From: Candidatus Bathyarchaeota archaeon
Lineage (GTDB): Archaea > Thermoproteota > Bathyarchaeia > Bathyarchaeales > Bathyarchaeaceae
Direction of reading: 5' to 3'
Length of the DNA: 9,165 nucleotides
NCBI GenBank assembly: GCA_003662715.1
Contig: QMYO01000048.1
Span: forward strand, 1 to 9,165
Shown here: one piece after another, positions 1-5,111 of the stretch
How the letters are laid out: every line of letters begins with the position of its first letter
Numbering within the stretch: the stretch's first letter is position 1
Notes under the pieces: model-generated
What the model saw: only the letters and a program-made list of their open reading frames with translations
Told to the model about the DNA's origin: nothing
Databases searched by the model: none
Position numbers and translations under genes: made by a program

Positions 1-8
1 TACCCTAT

Positions 9-30
9 CACATCAATGCGCATACATGTG
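9..30. promoter_or_regulatory. 22-bp dyad-symmetric element at the left edge, possible operator
   Basis: The arms CACAT and ATGTG flank a central 8-bp palindrome ATGCGCAT, each separated from it by 2 bp. Eighteen of 22 positions are symmetric about one centre (19.5). This is the geometry of a dimeric regulator site. It lies beyond the stop codon and oligo-T tract of the leftward radical SAM gene, so it more likely belongs to a gene outside the window. Its function is inferred from symmetry only. Confidence 0.35.
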
Positions 31-61
31 TTCTGCAAGATTTCTTTTTAATTATTTTAGA

Positions 62-79
62 TGAAAAAATCTTGTCCTC
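62..79 (-). terminator. oligo-T terminator after the radical SAM gene
   Basis: On the minus strand a run of six T (plus-strand A at 64-69) lies about 10 nt after the TAA stop at 80-82. Archaeal RNA polymerase commonly terminates at such oligo-T tracts without a hairpin. A 7-bp inverted repeat (AAGATTT at 37-43 with AAATCTT at 67-73) surrounds the tract, with a 23-nt loop that is rather long. Confidence 0.45.
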
Positions 80-1525
80 TTAGTCTAGTGTTATTCCTTG
101 TTTCACGGTGTCTATAATAGTGTTAAGCCTAGCAATGTTGTTAATGAGTCCCCCAAACCTGTAGGAACTCTTCACAGTCCTCAATATCTCCGTCAACAAC
201 AACCTAGGACGAAGATAAAAAGCTCGAAAATACTCATAAATCATCGAACTAATCTCATCAAAAGGCACAGCATAAGGCGAAACCTTAGGAACATAAACAC
301 CAGTTTCCCATTGCTGCTCCTCATCAATGAAGCCCTTAGCCACCAAATCAGCCCATAGGTCGGTTCCAGTAAACGCTCCAAGAATATTCAACTGAGGCAC
401 ATCAATATCCAACTCATGAGCAAACCGCAACGTGTTCTGAATCTCCTTCCTAGTTTCATCTGGAGCCCCCAATATAAATGACCCCACAATAACATCAACA
501 CCCGCCTTTCTAGCCTTCTGAACAGCACTCCTAGCCTCATCTGGAGTTATGCCCTTCCTATAATAGTCTAAAATCCTTTGATTAGCACTCTCCACCCCAA
601 AATAAACAATTCTGCACCCCGCCTTAACCATCTGCCTAAACACATCATAACTACAATTATTCACCCGCGAATCACAGAACCATTCAACATCCAACCCAGC
701 CTTCCTCAAACTTCGACAAAACTTCACCACCCTCTTCTGATTTAAAGTAAAATTATCATCAACAAACAGAAACTGCTCATAACCCTGACTCACCAAAAGC
801 TCCAGCTCTTCTATGAGGTTCTTAACCGACCTCGCTCTCCACATTCCCCGAGCAAACTTCCTGCAACCACAAAAACTACATTGAAACGGACAGCCACGCG
901 ACGAAACAAGCGTAGTGAACTTCTTAGTTGCAACCTTCACTCCATAAATTGTTGAACTATACTGAGCATCCACCAAATCACGATCTGGAAAGGAAAGAGC
1001 ATCCACATCTTTGATTAACGGTCTATCCGGCGAAGAAACAACTTTCCCCCTCCTCTTGAAAGTTATGCCCTCAACTTCCCGCAAATCACCACCTTTTTCC
1101 AAGCACTTTGCCAACTCAAGACAAGTATATTCCCCCTCCCCCCGAACAACCACATCCACAAAAGGATATTTACGAAGAATTCTTTCAGCGTTAAAGGTTG
1201 CATGATAATTTCCAAAAACCGTTGTCACATTCGGATTCTCCATCTTCACATGCTCCGCAAGCTTCACCGCCTCCCGTGAAGAGCTGTTCAAAACAGAAAA
1301 CCCAAGGATGTCAGGATTTTCCTTCTTCACCCAGTCTAAGGTCTGCTTCATAGAAAATCCTTTAGCTGCCTGATCAAGTATGGAAACTTCAATCCCTTCC
1401 TTCATCAAAACTCCTGCACAATACAACATACCCAAAGGAGGCCATGCAGTAACAACCATGTCTGGAGTGCCTAAAGCTGGACTGGGATTTATAAATGAAA
1501 ACTTCATCTCACATCGCAACGCCAT
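80..1525 (-). CDS. B12-binding-domain radical SAM protein
   Basis: This is a predicted cytosolic iron-sulfur enzyme of 481 residues, the usual size for the cobalamin-binding radical SAM class that includes BchE, hopanoid enzymes and some archaeal lipid enzymes. Residues about 7-155 form a Rossmann-like B12-binding domain, with a PPLGMLY segment near 29-35, ILDQAA near 49-54 and GNYHAT near 105-110. No DxHxxG motif is seen, so cobalamin would not be bound through a protein histidine. The radical SAM barrel follows, with the cluster motif C212-x3-C216-x2-C219 after SSRG, then FVDDNF near 254-259 and YFGVESA near 318-324. The C-terminal part contains the FYLRPR segment common in this class. The substrate cannot be read from sequence; methylation or ring formation on a lipid, or a cofactor, are possibilities. 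The start could be Met1 or Met7 (1507), where the family-like MKFSFINP begins. No strong SD precedes Met1, and a TATA-like stretch about 20 bp upstream allows a leaderless or near-leaderless transcript. Confidence 0.85.
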   Translation of the reverse strand: MALRCEMKFSFINPSPALGTPDMVVTAWPPLGMLYCAGVLMKEGIEVSILDQAAKGFSMKQTLDWVKKENPDILGFSVLNSSSREAVKLAEHVKMENPNVTTVFGNYHATFNAERILRKYPFVDVVVRGEGEYTCLELAKCLEKGGDLREVEGITFKRRGKVVSSPDRPLIKDVDALSFPDRDLVDAQYSSTIYGVKVATKKFTTLVSSRGCPFQCSFCGCRKFARGMWRARSVKNLIEELELLVSQGYEQFLFVDDNFTLNQKRVVKFCRSLRKAGLDVEWFCDSRVNNCSYDVFRQMVKAGCRIVYFGVESANQRILDYYRKGITPDEARSAVQKARKAGVDVIVGSFILGAPDETRKEIQNTLRFAHELDIDVPQLNILGAFTGTDLWADLVAKGFIDEEQQWETGVYVPKVSPYAVPFDEISSMIYEYFRAFYLRPRLLLTEILRTVKSSYRFGGLINNIARLNTIIDTVKQGITLD

Positions 1526-1533
1526 TTTCTGTG

Positions 1534-1554
1534 AAGCTTAAATAAAATAAGCTT
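1534..1554 (-). promoter_or_regulatory. promoter with perfect inverted repeat for the radical SAM gene
   Basis: AAGCTTA (1534-1540) and TAAGCTT (1548-1554) form a perfect 7-bp inverted repeat with a 7-nt A/T-only spacer. On the minus strand this gives an A/T-rich TATA-like tract centred about 19 bp before the first ATG (1525) and about 37 bp before Met7 (1507). A core promoter embedded in a dyad would suit a repressor competing with TBP. Both the promoter and the operator role are inferences. Confidence 0.4.
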
Positions 1555-1580
1555 TTCCCGACAAAATTTCCACAAACAAT

Positions 1581-1590
1581 AAAAACTAAC
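1581..1590 (-). terminator. oligo-T tract downstream of the metallopeptidase-like gene
   Basis: On the minus strand a T-rich stretch containing five consecutive T (plus-strand A at 1581-1585) lies about 60 nt after the stop of the leftward gene ending at 1648 and before the radical SAM promoter. This suggests the two genes are transcribed separately. It rests on base composition only. Confidence 0.3.
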
Positions 1591-1647
1591 TTTCTGCACT
1601 TAGCCACATACGCATTTTATGGGATGCTAAACTGCTCAAAAGATCAG

Positions 1648-2145
1648 CTAACTTATGTACGTACGGCTTGTTTTGTCAAAATCCCTAACTATCTCCATTG
1701 CCCGTTTTGATGGCGGTGGAATTTGATTCAGAGGAATGTTTCCGAGGATAGATCGCAGTCCTCTCCGAGCTATTTGTGAAACAGTGGAATGTTCACCAAA
1801 AGATTCTTTCGAAACTTGATATACTAAAGAGCGAACTTCTGACTCTGGAATATGGCCAAGAGCGTGAAGATACTCATGGAGTAGGAGGGTGTATGCGAAA
1901 GCATTTACTATACGTTTAGACTTCGTCACTCCTTCAACAATTCCTATGAGGGTACGATTCAAAACTATGTTGTTGGTTCCAAGAGGATGGTAAGCTCCTA
2001 TATATAACGGAAGGTCATCGAGGAACAGCATCATACCTACTCTATGTTCTCCCAGCGTGTTTCTAACAGTGTCTTTCACCAATTCCCAGACTTCACCGAA
2101 TCCTTTAGCTTCATCCAGTTTAGAGCCGTATGTTTGGGTGCTCAA
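1648..2145 (-). CDS. small HExxHxxGH zinc metallopeptidase-like protein
   Basis: This 165-residue predicted soluble protein has no signal peptide or membrane span. The clear feature is H90-E-Y-L-H94-A-L-G97-H98 inside a hydrophobic helix (AYTLLLHEYLHALGH), the HExxH zinc-binding and catalytic signature. Glu101 and Glu103 follow in IPESEVR and, with His98, are candidates for the third zinc ligand. It is not a canonical metzincin, because the position needed for the third His (residue 100) is Pro. The N-terminal half (FLDDLPLYIGAYHPLGTNNIVLNRTLI) resembles the beta-sheet edge of minimal metallopeptidases. I do not recognise a named family. The start is TTG, supported by GAGGAG at 2155-2160 with a 9-nt spacer. 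It has its own TATA-like region upstream and stands apart from pncB. A substrate cannot be proposed; a peptidase or an inactive zinc-fold protein are both open. Confidence 0.75.
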   Translation of the reverse strand: MSTQTYGSKLDEAKGFGEVWELVKDTVRNTLGEHRVGMMLFLDDLPLYIGAYHPLGTNNIVLNRTLIGIVEGVTKSKRIVNAFAYTLLLHEYLHALGHIPESEVRSLVYQVSKESFGEHSTVSQIARRGLRSILGNIPLNQIPPPSKRAMEIVRDFDKTSRTYIS

Positions 2146-2225
2146 AAGATTTTTCTCCTCTTCATCTTTACATAGGATAAGACATACGTCATATATGAAA
2201 TATTCCGCGCATCATATTTAAATGC
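2146..2225 (-). promoter_or_regulatory. promoter region of the metallopeptidase-like gene
   Basis: On the minus strand a TATA-like ATTTAAATAT lies at about 2214-2223, followed by a perfect 10-bp palindrome TCATATATGA at 2189-2198 near the expected start of transcription. The palindrome could itself be an alternative TATA element. The SD GAGGAG (2155-2160) precedes the TTG start. Assignment is by motif and spacing only. Confidence 0.4.
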
Positions 2226-2228
2226 TTT

Positions 2229-2240
2229 GAAACAAAAACA
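2229..2240 (-). terminator. oligo-T terminator after pncB
   Basis: On the minus strand the sequence TGTTTTTGTTTC begins about 14 nt after the pncB TAG stop (2254-2256). It is a plausible archaeal oligo-T terminator that separates pncB from the next leftward gene and its TATA-like box. Confidence 0.4.
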
Positions 2241-2253
2241 CATCTACAACATC

Positions 2254-3444
2254 CTAAATAGAAAGCCTCTCAAGTTGCTCCAGAACATACCGACGAATTT
2301 CACCAGGTTTCGGAAGCTCAGCCACAATTCTCCCATTTTCAATAAGAGGTTTCAGCATGGGCTGAGTTTTGCCTCCGCACTCTACACAGCTTGGTTGAGC
2401 AGACTTAAAGGGCAACACCGTGTCAACCAGACATCTCGGGCATCTCCACACCTGCTTTTTGCCGCCTAGCTTACCCCGTTTAGCCACCAATTTTCCCTCA
2501 AGTTCTACAATATCCATGGCAAAATCAATAGTAGGCGCATTACTAACAGCAGTACCAACGCCGAAGGCGTCTGCCCCAGCTTCGCTTAAAATCTTAACTT
2601 TTTCTTCGTTGAGACCTCCGGAAACGAAAATTTTGACGTGTTGATAGCCTCTCACATCGAGTTCCCATCGAACCTCTCGAATAAGTTCAAGGAAATCTCC
2701 CTTCCTTGACCCCGGTGTATCAAGACGCACCCCATATAGCCGGTCTTTCAAGGTCTCCGCGGCTAGTATCGCCTCGGTTTTCTCATCAAAATAAGTGTCT
2801 ATGAGAGCTACTCTTGGAACATCTGGCGGCATAACTTCATCAAACGCTTTCCAAGCCTTCGCTTGATCGCCAAACGCTATGATGAGAGCATGAGGCATAG
2901 TTCCCATAGGCTTAACACCCACCGCTTTAGCTCCTGAGAGACTGGAAAGACCATCTAACCCGCCTATGTATGCAGCGCGATCCAGCATTGGAGAAAGGGC
3001 GGGATGCATGCGACGAATTCCAAAGGCCATAACGATTTTTTTTCCCGCCGCCTTCTTCACTCTTGCGGCTCGTGTTGCTACTCCAGATGCTTGGCAGATT
3101 AACCCTAGCATTGGGGTTTCAAGGGTGCAAAACTCTCCGTAGGGGCCTTCAATGAACATGACGGGTTCTCGAATTCCACGATTATCTGAGTGATAGAAGA
3201 TTGTTCCTTCGGGCATGGCATAAATGTTAACGGGGCATCCTTCAAATAAGCGGGCTACTTCTTCAATGCCACAGAGGACTCCCCAAGGCCATTTATGAGG
3301 GAGCCCGCCAGCTGTTACTTCAGCCACGGCATTTAGTTTATCCATTTTTTTGGCTTTAAGAATTTGTTTGGTTCTGACGAAATAAACATCTGTGGTTTCG
3401 CCTTTTTTTATTTCTTCGTCGCTTGCACAGTGGAAAATGCGCAT
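2254..3444 (-). CDS. pncB: nicotinate phosphoribosyltransferase
   Basis: This enzyme makes nicotinate mononucleotide from nicotinate and PRPP with ATP hydrolysis, the Preiss-Handler salvage entry to NAD, in the cytosol. The 396 residues match the archaeal form, which is about 390. Visible features are the N-terminal TDVYFVRTKQIL region, YHSDNRGIREPVMFIEGPYGEF (84-105), the substrate-loop segment GIRRMHP (142-148) whose His147 is the likely phosphorylated histidine of this family, and the barrel phosphate-binding end GGLNEE plus ADAFGVGTAVSNAP (276-304). The C-terminus carries a zinc ribbon, C335-x2-C338 and C353-x2-C356, like the four-Cys zinc-knuckle feature reported for the Thermoplasma enzyme. 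The ATG start is firm: AGGTGA at 3451-3456 lies 6 nt upstream. It appears monocistronic, with an oligo-T tract after the stop and its own promoter. No other NAD gene is in the window. Confidence 0.93.
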   Translation of the reverse strand: MRIFHCASDEEIKKGETTDVYFVRTKQILKAKKMDKLNAVAEVTAGGLPHKWPWGVLCGIEEVARLFEGCPVNIYAMPEGTIFYHSDNRGIREPVMFIEGPYGEFCTLETPMLGLICQASGVATRAARVKKAAGKKIVMAFGIRRMHPALSPMLDRAAYIGGLDGLSSLSGAKAVGVKPMGTMPHALIIAFGDQAKAWKAFDEVMPPDVPRVALIDTYFDEKTEAILAAETLKDRLYGVRLDTPGSRKGDFLELIREVRWELDVRGYQHVKIFVSGGLNEEKVKILSEAGADAFGVGTAVSNAPTIDFAMDIVELEGKLVAKRGKLGGKKQVWRCPRCLVDTVLPFKSAQPSCVECGGKTQPMLKPLIENGRIVAELPKPGEIRRYVLEQLERLSI

Positions 3445-3534
3445 GGTTTTTCACCTTTTTTAAATCAATTTCTTTTTCGTCGGCTCATTCATTAATATCT
3501 CAGATTTGGGTTTGGCTTTTAAAAAATGTTCTTT
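3445..3534 (-). promoter_or_regulatory. pncB leader and promoter, overlapping the upstream oligo-T terminator
   Basis: On the minus strand an A/T tract (TTTTTTAAAAG, about 3516-3526) lies about 10 nt after the stop of the SpoIIM-like gene and about 75 nt before pncB. Its T6 run could end the upstream transcript while the same bases act as a TATA box for pncB. The leader ends with a strong SD, AGGTGA (3451-3456). Confidence 0.35.
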
Positions 3535-4074
3535 TTATCTAGAGGATATCCATAGCAACGCTTGTACGAGTCCAACTTCAAGAACTGCGGCAATGAAGAA
3601 AATTGAGTAGATGAATGCGAGGTCTTTCAAGGTCATGTTTTTCTTTAAAGTTTTTTGGATGCACTGGAATATGCCATATCCTTCGATGACGCCGTTGGGT
3701 GCACTAATTAGAATGACTGGAGCTAGGGTGTTTATGATAACTTGTCCATGTAGGAGGGTGCTGGCTCTGAAAATGCTGATTAAAAGAATCATTATGGTGA
3801 ATATGAAAGCGAATAGTCGAGGGTTTTGAAGCACTAAATACTCGTATTTTCGTTTAGGTGAGAACGTTAGGACAAAATCCACATAAAAGCTCATGCCAAC
3901 CAGGATGAGTGAAATCGCTAGAACGTTGTGGATAAACACCACCATAACGGCTACTGGAGGGTTGAAGAATATGCCTTTTACATAACGGAAGAAGAATACG
4001 TTCTCCACGTATGCTAGTGCTAAGCAAGCTAAAAAGACTAAACCTAGCACTGTTGTCCTCTTTTTCGCATCCAC
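3535..4074 (-). CDS. multi-pass membrane protein, tentative SpoIIM-like
   Basis: This integral membrane protein has about 179 residues and four to five predicted spans, near residues 10-29, 39-62, 87-105, 113-128 and 153-175, numbered from the GTG at 4074. Features between the spans are an IHN motif in the second span, a basic loop SPKRKYEY, and PNGVIEGYGIF near 126-136. The latter recalls the L-P-H-G-x-x-E pattern of SpoIIM/DUF95 proteins. That resemblance is weak and the protein could be an unrelated hypothetical. I chose the GTG because AGAAGG sits 8 nt upstream; an in-frame TTG at 4098 (187 residues) has no SD. The gene follows another membrane-protein gene by roughly 12-35 bp on the same strand, so the two probably share a transcript and possibly a complex. 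No catalytic motif is seen. Confidence 0.65.
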   Translation of the reverse strand: MDAKKRTTVLGLVFLACLALAYVENVFFFRYVKGIFFNPPVAVMVVFIHNVLAISLILVGMSFYVDFVLTFSPKRKYEYLVLQNPRLFAFIFTIMILLISIFRASTLLHGQVIINTLAPVILISAPNGVIEGYGIFQCIQKTLKKNMTLKDLAFIYSIFFIAAVLEVGLVQALLWISSR

Positions 4075-4109
4075 AACTTTGCCCTTCTCTCTTCTCAAAT
4101 GAAGCTGGC

Positions 4110-4544
4110 TTAAAGAATTAGAAATAGTGAGAACGATCCAAGAAGTGTGATTGAAATTTTTAGGAGGGTTCTTAAGATAATTGTGATAACTACTGAGACA
4201 ATCACTGCCATTATTCCAACAGCGATAGCTCCCAACCAGCCTGTTTCATAGTAATGCCTAATCAAGAGCAACCAAACGATTAGGGAAAGAATTGCGCCAA
4301 CTAGTAATCCGAAGAAATATAGACAAACATTCATTACAATTGTTCCTAGAAGGGAAATCACAAAGGCATCGCTGAATAACGCTCTTTTTCCTCCAACTAC
4401 TATACGCCCAGCAATGTAGAAGATGAGAGATAAGACAATTAAGCCTACGATGAAGGTGAATAGTGGTCCTATAAGTGTTTCAGTTCCAATTTGTGCAGCC
4501 AAATTTGTGATGAAAGTAGCCAGCATAAGCAACCCCGCCATCAT
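4110..4544 (-). CDS. small multi-pass membrane protein of unknown function
   Basis: This very hydrophobic 144-residue protein has likely membrane spans near residues 25-47, 60-80, 82-95, 103-125 and 128-144. Short basic or polar loops (GGKRALFSD at 51-59, RHYYETG at 96-102) should lie on the cytosolic side. I recognise no family, and there are no cysteine pairs, charged transport motifs or nucleotide-binding signatures. The start is uncertain. Two adjacent ATG codons (4544, 4541) lack an SD but have an A/T-rich stretch about 20 bp upstream, compatible with a leaderless transcript. Met7 is preceded by a G-rich GCGGGG and is another option. The SpoIIM-like gene follows closely, suggesting an operon of two membrane proteins. 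Confidence 0.65.
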   Translation of the reverse strand: MMAGLLMLATFITNLAAQIGTETLIGPLFTFIVGLIVLSLIFYIAGRIVVGGKRALFSDAFVISLLGTIVMNVCLYFFGLLVGAILSLIVWLLLIRHYYETGWLGAIAVGIMAVIVSVVITIILRTLLKISITLLGSFSLFLIL

Positions 4545-4617
4545 TTAGATTATTGCTTATCTTATTCCGCGAGTTTGCCATAAAAGCGTTTAGCTTAGTA
4601 GTACCAGAACTGAACCT

Positions 4618-4929
4618 TTATTCCATTGCTTCTCGCTTTATTTCAAACAGAACCGTTCCGCCGAGAGTATGAGGAGGACCAGGATCAAGACACTGAACAT
4701 ATCCGACGTCACCGTCCTCCACTGCGAGACCCAGTTCCTTAAAGCCGATGCCGTGGCTCAAAGCGACTATCATAGATAACATGGACCCAAGTGCATGGAC
4801 GCAGAGAGCATCCGTTTTTTCTGGAATGATTTTAGGTGATTCAATGAGAATTTTGTCTCCAACCTTGAAAACGGGACATGTGCCTTGAATTTTCTTCACG
4901 GTTACGATAAGGCGGTAAAGCTTGTTCAT
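4618..4929 (-). CDS. TIGR04076 family protein
   Basis: This 103-residue soluble protein matches my knowledge of the TIGR04076 family. It starts with a beta-strand (RLIVTVKKIQGTCPVFKVGDKILIESP), then TDALCVHALGSMLSMIVALSHG (residues about 39-60, a conserved Cys-x-His in a helix), then KELGLAVEDGDVGYVQCLDPGPPHTLGGTVLFEI. Cys18, Cys43, His45 and Cys80 are the conserved polar residues and could bind a metal or ligand, but the family has no established function that I know. The ATG start is supported by GGAGAGGG at 4937-4944 with a 7-nt spacer. It is transcribed divergently from the thiolase/HMG-CoA synthase operon across a 182-bp gap, so the two may share regulation. Family length is normal and the gene looks intact. 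Confidence 0.85.
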   Translation of the reverse strand: MNKLYRLIVTVKKIQGTCPVFKVGDKILIESPKIIPEKTDALCVHALGSMLSMIVALSHGIGFKELGLAVEDGDVGYVQCLDPGPPHTLGGTVLFEIKREAME

Positions 4930-4963
4930 AGCAAAACCCTCTCCGTGAGTAGGGACAATTCTG

Positions 4964-4976
4964 TCAAATAAACCCT
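4964..4976 (-). promoter_or_regulatory. TATA-like promoter of the TIGR04076 gene
   Basis: On the minus strand GGTTTATTTG has the shape of an archaeal BRE/TATA pair. It lies about 40 bp before the ATG, predicting a leader of roughly 15-20 nt that contains the SD. Motif and spacing only. Confidence 0.4.
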
Positions 4977-4999
4977 TATGCTAGTTTGCCATATCATAT

Positions 5000-5040
5000 C
5001 TTTATGCCTTTTCTATTCCAGCTCTGTCTATCGGGATAGA
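5000..5040 (+). promoter_or_regulatory. promoter of the thiolase/HMG-CoA synthase operon with palindromic operator
   Basis: A TATA-like CTTTATGC at 5000-5007 is followed about 25 bp later by a perfect interrupted palindrome, TCTATC-GG-GATAGA (5027-5040), with a further GATAG-type repeat overlapping its right end. The palindrome sits where transcription should start, a position suited to a repressor. The leader to the ATG at 5112 would be about 80 nt, long for an archaeon. No regulator gene is adjacent. Confidence 0.4.
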
Positions 5041-5111
5041 TAGGAGAAAAATAAAAAAGACACCGAGTGAGAGAGATAGAACTTTGACGATTAAAGGGAG
5101 ACCATGAATTT

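Noticed and set aside
98..358. 86-codon plus-strand ORF inside the radical SAM gene
   Set aside because: It lies wholly antisense to a gene with clear family motifs, and its translation is low-complexity and basic with no recognisable domain.
1861..1890. Metzincin-type zinc site in the HEYLHALGH protein
   Set aside because: The metzincin pattern needs His or Asp at the position occupied by Pro100, so only a general HExxH call is justified.
2227..2644. Two plus-strand ORFs opposite the 3' part of pncB
   Set aside because: They are antisense to the conserved pncB barrel and zinc-ribbon coding sequence and show no family resemblance of their own.
4930..5111. tRNA or riboswitch in the divergent intergenic region
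   Set aside because: I found no cloverleaf, T-loop motif or known aptamer core; the region is explained by two promoters, a palindrome and leaders.
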